Assembly: GCF_017498545.1 (NCBI RefSeq) | Contig: NZ_CP071793.1 | Coordinates: 11,712,256 to 11,776,255, forward strand | DNA from: Sulfidibacter corallicola | GTDB taxonomy: Bacteria > Acidobacteriota > Holophagae > Acanthopleuribacterales > Acanthopleuribacteraceae | Direction of reading: 5' to 3' | DNA: 64,000 nucleotides | Shown here: positions 58,873 to 64,000 of the stretch, piece after piece | Layout: the number at the start of each line of letters is the position of its first letter | Position numbering within the stretch: the stretch's first letter is position 1 | The notes under the pieces: model-generated | The model's database searches: none | What the model was told of the DNA's origin: nothing | Seen by the model: the letters and a program-made list of their open reading frames with translations, nothing else | Translations under genes and position numbers: made by a program

Positions 58873-58901
58873 CTAATAATGAGACTAAGTATCAAAGTCA
58901 A
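58873..58901 (-). promoter_or_regulatory. candidate iron-regulated promoter with Fur-box-like site
   Basis: On the minus strand TTGACT (58896-58901) and TATTAG (58873-58878) are 17 bases apart. Between and over them lies GATACTTAGTCTCATTATT (58893-58875), which agrees with the 19-base Fur consensus at 13 positions by my count. Overlap with the promoter is where a Fur repressor site is expected for an imelysin operon. Confidence 0.6.
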
Positions 58902-59641
58902 CCAAACCTAAATCATGGGTCCAGCGACTGTCAACCCTTTTCCCCAATGACCATTCGCGCCAGATCGTCCTACCCGGCTTCTCGATGGGGCGCGGCCCAC
59001 CGCCATACCGCGACCTGCGCCGACACACAAACCGTGAAAGACTTGTAAGATGCGTACAGGCCCGTGATTCCCCTGATCGAAGCCAACCTTTTTTCATCTC
59101 AATCCCGGCGCTCTTAAAATGGGGCGCCGCTTTTTTTGTGGGTCGCATCCGAACGGTTCCTGGGCCGTGGTGGGCCGTACGCTGAGGTGCGAGGCCCACC
59201 AACGACGGGGCAGGAACCCGAGTATGCTGAAAGAATGAGATGTGGGGGATTTACCGGGCTATGTCGAAAAGGCACTCAGAATTCGTTCATGCGACAACCC
59301 CCTACAGGTTGCAGGCAAGCGAAGAGGAACATCTCTTCAATTCGTGAACAGAGACAGGGATTGAAAAAATGGGGCTAGTGATGTTTTGAAAATGCCTACA
59401 ACCAAGATAAATCACAAAGCCGCGAAATTCAAAGGTTTTTAAGCGCGAGGTGATGGGGGCGACATCCCAATCCATCGTTTTCCAACGACCGCGGAGCCCG
59501 TCCACTCCCCATCGACAAGCGAGCTCCGCGGAAATGTCATGCGGCGCGTGTCGGAGCACGGAGAAATTGACAACGGCAGCCGATCATGATTTCATATTTC
59601 AACATCTATTAAAGTGTCCGGCTTAAAACTGGTATTTTGCC
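58902..59641. other. gene-free divergent gap with an orphan terminator and a promoter-like pair
   Basis: About 740 bases hold no credible gene. An intrinsic terminator facing plus lies at 59106-59137 with no obvious gene in front of it. TTGACA (59567-59572) with TTTCAT (59590-59595) at 17 bases spacing may be the promoter of the metal permease gene at 59642. Confidence 0.45.
59106..59137 (+). terminator. intrinsic terminator without an obvious upstream gene
   Basis: CGGCGCTC (59106-59113) pairs with GGGCGCCG (59122-59129) with one wobble and an 8-base loop, followed by CTTTTTTTG. It faces the plus strand. The only transcript that could reach it would start within the previous 200 bases, so a small unrecognised RNA is possible. 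Confidence 0.65.
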
Positions 59642-61576
59642 ATGGCACCTCTCCCCTTTTCACGGTTTCTGGATATGGCGATAATGAAGGACCTGTCGGG
59701 AACCGCTCACGCAGTCCTTTCTCACGGCGATTCCGCCCTGCCATCCGGGCTCGGCCCCACTTCACATTTCTCAGGGAGCACCTTCGTGTTTCTACTGCTC
59801 GCCAGCCTGATCTCTCTCCTCGCCGGGCCACTCGTGTACCGAATGCTATCCGGCCGGCACCATGGGCTCCACCTCATCGATGGTTTCATCTTCGTGGCCA
59901 TCGGCGGATTGGTTCTGGCCGTCACCCTGCCCGAATCCCTGATTCACGGCGGTTGGCCCGCGCTGCTCTTCCTGGCCGGCGGCGCCCTGCTCCCCACCCT
60001 TTCCGAGCGATTTTTTCACCGATACGAACGGCAGACCCACCTGATCACCCTGATTTTGGCCATTGGCGGTTTGCTGCTCCGCGCCATGGCCGACGGCGCC
60101 ACCCTCACTTCGGCCGGGGACCACGGCAACGGTCATCATCCCGGCGGCCCCCTACTGGCCTGGGGCATTCTGCTTCACAGCTTCCCCATCGGGTTGACGG
60201 TGTGGTGGTTCGTCCGTCCCAGTTACGGTGCGCGCTTCGCCGCAGCCACCCTGGGCACCATCGCGCTGGGCAGTTTGGGTGGTTTCTACCTGGCTCCCCA
60301 GGTTTTGGCCACCTTTTCCACCGGTGGCATGGCCCTGTTTCAGGCCTTTGTGGGCGGCACCCTACTCCACGTGGTCTTCCATCGACCCCATGCGCGCGGA
60401 GCCGACTGCGGCCAGCCGCATCCCAATCGTTGGTTCGAGGGTACGGGCAACCTGCTCGGCTGCCTGTTTTTGATTTACCTGTTGGCCGATCACCTGACCC
60501 ATACCGAATCGGCCTGGCTCGGTGACATGGCCCACACCTTCGTCGATTTGGCCCGGGAGAGCGCGCCCGCACTGTTGCTCGCCTATGTTCTGGCAGGCAT
60601 CGTTTCCGCATTCATGCCCGATTCCTACGTGAAGTGGATCAAGAAAGGCAGGTCCCTCGGCCAGTCCATGCGAGGCATGTTGGTGGGCCTGCCCCTACCG
60701 GTCTGTTCTTGCGGTGTGGTTCCCCTGTACCACACACTCATTCGCAAGGGCGCCCCGCCCACGGCTGCCATGGCGTTCCTGATCGCCACGCCCGAATTGG
60801 GGTTGGATGCGGTACTGCTCTCCCTGCCGTTGTTGGGTGGCGAAATGACCCTGACCCGGGTGCTCGCGGCGGCCCTCGTCGCCCTCGTGGTGGGTGTCGT
60901 GGTCGGGCGCATGGCACCGGTGCTCGACCCACCCGCACCAAAAAAATCCTGCTGCAACGGGAGTGACCACCAGCCCGCGCCCACCATGATGGAGAAGCTG
61001 CGCGGCGGCCTGAAAGAAGGGCTATGCGACTTGGTGGATCACACCGGGCCTTGGATCCTGGTGGGCCTCCTGATCGCGGCCGTGGCCAACCCACTCCTGA
61101 GCAACGGCATGCTTTCCGGGCTTCCAGACGGTTTGGAGATTCCGATCTTCGCCCTGCTGGGCATGCCCGTTTATGTCTGCGCGGCGGGGGCCACCCCGTT
61201 GATCGCCGTCTTTCTGATGAACGGCGTCTCTCCCGGCGCGGCCCTGGCCTTTCTTCTGACGGGCCCGGCCACCAACGTGACCACGTTCGGCGTGCTGCGC
61301 CAGCTCCACGGAAAAAAAGCGGCCTTTCTTTTTGGATTGGTCACCTTAACCATTACAGTTGCGTTGGGTTTCCTTACCAATGCCGTACTTCCCGACTTCG
61401 CACCCCTCACCGTGGCCGGCCACGAACACCACTGGGCCTGGTACCAAATCGTGTCGCTGGTTCTTTTGGTGGGCCTTTACCTGTTCTCCCTCTGGCGGCG
61501 CGGCGCCCGCACCTTCTTCGGTGGCCTGATTGCCGGCGCCATGGTCGACACGGGCCAGGAGGCGCACTCCCACTGA
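59642..61576 (+). CDS. metal permease fusion: ZIP-like domain plus SO_0444-type Cu/Zn efflux permease
   Basis: This 644-residue membrane protein has two parts. About residues 40-285 resemble a ZIP-type metal transporter half with histidine-rich loops (DHGNGHHPGG and LLHSFPIG in a helix, GTLLHVVFHRPHARGADC). About 295-640 form the permease domain of the ArsP/DUF318 superfamily as in SO_0444-type copper/zinc efflux (LPLPVCSCGVVPLYHTLIRKGAPPTAAMAFL, GPWILVGLLIAA, GMPVYVCAAGATPLIAVFL, GPATNVTTFGVL). A linker between the two halves of the permease carries adjacent cysteines (KKSCCNGSDH), a probable metal site. It probably exports heavy metal. The first ATG lacks a Shine-Dalgarno; later ATGs at 59675 and 59684 are possible. 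Confidence 0.85.
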   Translation: MAPLPFSRFLDMAIMKDLSGTAHAVLSHGDSALPSGLGPTSHFSGSTFVFLLLASLISLLAGPLVYRMLSGRHHGLHLIDGFIFVAIGGLVLAVTLPESLIHGGWPALLFLAGGALLPTLSERFFHRYERQTHLITLILAIGGLLLRAMADGATLTSAGDHGNGHHPGGPLLAWGILLHSFPIGLTVWWFVRPSYGARFAAATLGTIALGSLGGFYLAPQVLATFSTGGMALFQAFVGGTLLHVVFHRPHARGADCGQPHPNRWFEGTGNLLGCLFLIYLLADHLTHTESAWLGDMAHTFVDLARESAPALLLAYVLAGIVSAFMPDSYVKWIKKGRSLGQSMRGMLVGLPLPVCSCGVVPLYHTLIRKGAPPTAAMAFLIATPELGLDAVLLSLPLLGGEMTLTRVLAAALVALVVGVVVGRMAPVLDPPAPKKSCCNGSDHQPAPTMMEKLRGGLKEGLCDLVDHTGPWILVGLLIAAVANPLLSNGMLSGLPDGLEIPIFALLGMPVYVCAAGATPLIAVFLMNGVSPGAALAFLLTGPATNVTTFGVLRQLHGKKAAFLFGLVTLTITVALGFLTNAVLPDFAPLTVAGHEHHWAWYQIVSLVLLVGLYLFSLWRRGARTFFGGLIAGAMVDTGQEAHSH

Positions 61577-61669
61577 TTCGACGCGCGGCCCCTCGTCGAA
61601 ACGCAACCTCGATCACCAGGAAAAAAAGACCCCTGGCCGAAACCGGTCAAGGGCCGACCAGGACAAGAC

Positions 61670-62536
61670 ATGATCACACCCGTCGTTTGTTGTTTCTTCA
61701 TCGCATCGAGTTGGTGGATGGCACCACCGCCGGCATCCAACTATCCCTGGCTGCGCCAAGTGCCCGGTGAGCGGCCCGCCGAACGGCTCGCCGAACGCTT
61801 TTCGCCACCGGCCGGATACGATCGCCTTCCCGGCGCGAACCACGGCTTCGCGGACTGGTTGCGAAACCTGCCGCTGCGACCCGAGGGAACCGCCGTTCAC
61901 CTCCACAGCGGTCATCGGAAGCCCGAACAGGGCGTGCATGTGGCGGTCGTGGACATCGATACGGGCCGGAGAGATTTACAGCAGTGTGCCGATGCGGTCA
62001 TGCGGCTCCGGGCAGAGTACCTGTTCGCCACCGGCTGTCAGGACGCGATTCGATTCAATTTCACCAGTGGCGACCCCGCCAGGTGGACGGATTGGCGCAG
62101 CGGCATGCGGCCCCAAGTGAACGGGAACAAAGTCGTATGGCGACCAGGGCGTTCGACCGACGACAGTCACGCCAACTTTCGCAAGTACTTGGACATCGTG
62201 TTCACCTATGCCGGTTCGGCCTCCCTGGTTCGCGAACTGAAACGCGTGGAGAACCCGGCCGAGGTATTGCCCGGTGATGTTTTCATTCAAGGTGGTTATC
62301 CCGGCCATGCGGTCTTGGTTCTGGATGTGGTGCAGAACCAAAACGGGGAACGCCGGTTTCTGATCGGCCAGAGCTACATGCCGGCTCAGGATTTTCACAT
62401 CCTGAAGAACCCCGGCAACCGCGAGTCCGCGTGGTACCCCGCACGGTCGTCCGGTGCCCTGATCACCCCGGAATGGCGTTTCCGTTACGAAGACCTGCAC
62501 CGCTTCCACCCTATCGATTGCCGGCCTGGCCGCTGA
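61670..62536 (+). CDS. DUF4846 domain-containing secreted protein
   Basis: This 288-residue protein begins with a probable signal peptide (PVVCCFFIASSWWMA). Nearly all of it matches the DUF4846 pattern: GFADWLRNLPLRPEG, VHVAVVDIDTGRRDLQQCAD, AVMRLRAEYLFATG, RFNFTSGD, FRKYLDIVFTYAGSASL, LPGDVFIQGGYPGHAVLVLD and IGQSYMPAQDFHILKN. The GDVFIQGG...GHAV arrangement, with a conserved Cys earlier (QQCADAV), hints at a papain-like or NlpC-like hydrolase. No activity is established to my knowledge. It starts at ATG 61670 with an AGGACAAG-like site upstream. It follows the metal permease by 93 bases. Confidence 0.85.
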   Translation: MITPVVCCFFIASSWWMAPPPASNYPWLRQVPGERPAERLAERFSPPAGYDRLPGANHGFADWLRNLPLRPEGTAVHLHSGHRKPEQGVHVAVVDIDTGRRDLQQCADAVMRLRAEYLFATGCQDAIRFNFTSGDPARWTDWRSGMRPQVNGNKVVWRPGRSTDDSHANFRKYLDIVFTYAGSASLVRELKRVENPAEVLPGDVFIQGGYPGHAVLVLDVVQNQNGERRFLIGQSYMPAQDFHILKNPGNRESAWYPARSSGALITPEWRFRYEDLHRFHPIDCRPGR

Positions 62537-62542
62537 AGAACC

Positions 62543-62998
62543 TCAGGTTCCCTTGGGCGGAATCGGCATGGCGGTGCCGGTTTCCAAGAACGTTTTCAGG
62601 GCACACATGATCGCTTCCCAACCGCCCTGAATGTGTTGCAGGGTCTTGCTCTCGGGAATGAATTGGTCGTGCACGATCTTGAGAAGACAGACCTCTCCCT
62701 TGGGTTCGATATCGAAGCTCACCCGCGAATGAGGCTCGGCGGCCAGCTCCGGATCGTACTGAAACTGCCAGGAAAACACCAGGCGGCGCGGGCGATCCAC
62801 CTCCATCACTTCGCCGCTGACTGCGAGGGATCCATCTTCGTTTTCATAGGTGACCGGGGACCCGATTTCCCAGGTCGATTGAATCCGGGTCTCATGAAAA
62901 TACTGGCGCGTGAATTCTCCCATGGTGAGTGCATCCCAGATGCGTTCGGGATCGGCTTGAATGAAGATGCTGTAAACGTGCTCCGGCTTCTGGGTCAT
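62543..62998 (-). CDS. SRPBCC / AHSA1-family protein
   Basis: This 151-residue protein has the START-like helix-grip fold. VYSIFIQADPERIWDALTM opens it, followed by the ETRIQSTWEIGSPVTYE strands, VMEVDRPRRLVFSWQ, SRVSFDIEP, and a long C-terminal helix (GGWEAIMCALKTFLETG). Such AHSA1-like proteins are commonly co-transcribed with ArsR-type regulators and bind hydrophobic ligands; the ligand here is unknown. The ATG overlaps the stop of the arsR-like gene as ATGA, so the pair is translationally coupled with the regulator first. Confidence 0.9.
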   Translation of the reverse strand: MTQKPEHVYSIFIQADPERIWDALTMGEFTRQYFHETRIQSTWEIGSPVTYENEDGSLAVSGEVMEVDRPRRLVFSWQFQYDPELAAEPHSRVSFDIEPKGEVCLLKIVHDQFIPESKTLQHIQGGWEAIMCALKTFLETGTAMPIPPKGT

Positions 62999-63324
62999 GG
63001 CTCATCTCCTTTTTTTCCTGATTGTTCCAAATCGCGGGCAAGGTCTACCAAGGCCTGGACCCTCGGTACCGAAAATTTGGATATCCATCGGTCGTGAATC
63101 TGCCGAATGGGAATGGGATTGAGATAGTGCAGCTTGACCCGGCCCTGCCAATGAATGACGACCAGGCCCGCGTCTTCCAACAAGTGGAGATGCTTGGCAA
63201 CCGCCTGACGGGAAATATCCAATCCCTCGACCAAATCCTTGAGGCTCAAACCGTCGCATTCGAAGAGTCGATCGAGCAGGAGACGGCGCTGAGGATCAGC
63301 GAGCGCTTTGAAAACCTTGTCCAT
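62995..63324 (-). CDS. ArsR-family winged-helix repressor
   Basis: This 109-residue protein (from MDKVFKALADPQRRLLLDRL) has the ArsR fold with recognition helix DISRQAVAKHLHLLEDAGLVV and a beta-wing (GRVKLHYLNP). It lacks the metal-binding ELCVCDL-type motif, and pairs with an SRPBCC gene as the non-metal branch does. I chose the ATG at 63324 because upstream in-frame starts (63345, 63360) lie inside a perfect operator palindrome and the promoter. The -10 hexamer ends only 6 bases before this ATG, so the message is probably leaderless. Autorepression is expected. Confidence 0.88.
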   Translation of the reverse strand: MDKVFKALADPQRRLLLDRLFECDGLSLKDLVEGLDISRQAVAKHLHLLEDAGLVVIHWQGRVKLHYLNPIPIRQIHDRWISKFSVPRVQALVDLARDLEQSGKKGDEP

Positions 63325-63330
63325 GGCTTC

Positions 63331-63385
63331 AAGATAGGCAACCATATGGTTGCATGTCAATCAAAAAATGCAACTATTTGGTTCC
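63331..63385 (-). promoter_or_regulatory. promoter and two operator sites of the arsR-SRPBCC operon
   Basis: On the minus strand a perfect -35 TTGACA (63355-63360) and TATCTT (63331-63336) are 18 bases apart. The perfect 16-bp palindrome GCAACCATATGGTTGC (63338-63353) fills the spacer. A second, imperfect copy, GCAACTATTTGGTTCC (63370-63385), lies 32 bases upstream, about three helical turns. This is the expected layout for repression by the adjacent ArsR protein. Confidence 0.8.
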
Positions 63386-63701
63386 CTATCATGCAAGCTG
63401 TTGATCGGTAACCAGTTGTTCCCAATACAACCGAAACCCACGAACAGTGCGCCCGACCGTTCGAGTGCCGATCGGGCAGGTTTCGCAGCCGGCTCGGTTT
63501 CCGCTGGAAAATTTTTACCTATCCACGGTTAGTTTCACGAGAAACCAACATTTCCAAAGCAAAAAACCCTTCCGGTTCATCGAGTTCTGACAGCGCGCTC
63601 ACCCGAGGCTAACAAGGCTCTCTTAAGCTTGGGCGGTATAAGGGAAAGTGATTCTTCTCTACCAACTCACTTTCTCTCAATACTTTAAGAGAGTTGAGGC
63701 C
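63386..63701. other. gap upstream of the LpxH-like gene
   Basis: About 315 bases contain no gene. An AT-rich segment with CTCTCTTAAG and CTTTAAGAGAG words (63619-63693) gives a long imperfect inverted repeat just before the next start. I do not see a clear promoter pair. Confidence 0.4.
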
Positions 63702-64000
63702 ATGCGTTCCCTGACGACTCCAATACAGCGATTGGTTTCCTTCAAAGCGTCCGATGCAGCAATTTTGACCGCCGACTCGGAACTGAACCGCGAACCTGGA
63801 TACCCCGAGTCGGACATGCCCACAGAACCGGCGGAACGCGCCAAGAAGCAGTACCGAACCATTTGGATCTCCGATGTGCATTTGGGAACCAGTGGTTGCA
63901 AAGCGGAATTCCTGCTGGATTTTCTGCGCTGGAACGAATCGGAGACGCTCTACCTGGTCGGCGACATCATCGACGGTTGGAAATTGAGCAAGAGTTGGTA
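63702..64000 (+). CDS. UDP-2,3-diacylglucosamine diphosphatase-like metallophosphoesterase, 5' part
   Basis: The gene is cut by the right edge of the window; 99 codons are visible. After an N-terminal tail of about 50 residues the calcineurin-like phosphoesterase fold begins: YRTIWISDVHLGTSGCKAEF provides the D-x-H metal ligands, and ETLYLVGDIIDGWKL provides the GD-x-x-D. This spacing and the LGTSGCKAEFLLDFLR wording are typical of the LpxH/COG2908 branch, which cleaves UDP-diacylglucosamine in lipid A synthesis or acts on related substrates. The ATG at 63702 follows GAGG at short spacing. Starting at the internal Met (codon 39) is an alternative. Confidence 0.85.
   Translation, partial: MRSLTTPIQRLVSFKASDAAILTADSELNREPGYPESDMPTEPAERAKKQYRTIWISDVHLGTSGCKAEFLLDFLRWNESETLYLVGDIIDGWKLSKSW

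Overview
The window is about 60% GC, with ordinary bacterial gene spacing and many GTG/TTG starts. It contains outer-membrane and lipoprotein genes (an OmpA-like domain, several lipoboxes, a YbgF-like protein and an LpxH-like gene at the right edge), so the host is a Gram-negative, diderm bacterium. The mix of BACON-repeat lipoprotein, M4 protease with a PPC domain, Y_Y_Y-type sensor, DUF4846 and imelysin genes suggests a free-living or host-associated marine-type heterotroph. My best guess is Acidobacteriota (Holophagae / Acanthopleuribacter-like). That placement is from general impression only, since no rRNA or other decisive marker is present.

Layout. 1-3185: a TetR regulator with three flanking operator-like sites, then a composite repeat element interrupted by an IS110-type insertion sequence with a candidate bridge-RNA region. 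3186-5849: a large coiled-coil/membrane/propeller protein of unknown role. 6161-13606: a complete minus-strand histidine operon (hisG, hisC-HAD, hisB, hisH, hisF, hisA-I-E, hisD). Seven genes cover all ten steps, preceded by a His-rich leader peptide, an attenuator terminator and a promoter. 13975-20455: a BACON-repeat lipoprotein translationally coupled to a small alpha/beta hydrolase, then leuS. 20540-21235 and 28835-29650: two more copies of the composite repeat. Between and around them are a YeiH-type transporter, an M4 metalloprotease, a large propeller histidine kinase and an OmpA/PKD protein. 32194-33250 is gene-free, with decayed repeats.

33251-42276: two GT2 glycosyltransferases and a methyltransferase (surface polysaccharide), RNase R, a secreted coiled-coil protein, a MATE transporter, and a histidine-phosphatase homologue lacking both catalytic histidines. 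43102-52969: housekeeping genes (gltX, a 2H phosphoesterase coupled to pyk, a Fis-like protein, YbgF-like protein, tRNA-Ala(GGC), rpsN/rpmJ of the zinc-free type, clpS-clpA). 53434-58901: an imelysin / di-haem oxidoreductase / imelysin / HTTM operon with a Fur-box-like promoter, very probably for iron. 59642-63385: a ZIP-like/SO_0444-like metal permease fusion, a DUF4846 protein, and an SRPBCC-ArsR pair whose operator lies between the -35 and -10 of a probably leaderless promoter. The window ends inside an LpxH-like phosphoesterase.

The least explained structure is the dispersed composite repeat. It has inverted arms built from a 168-bp unit around a conserved core, and it sits in gaps between convergent genes. 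One copy appears to be the landing site of the IS110 element. The most distinctive enzymes are the HisA-HisI-HisE trifunctional fusion and the HisC-HAD fusion.
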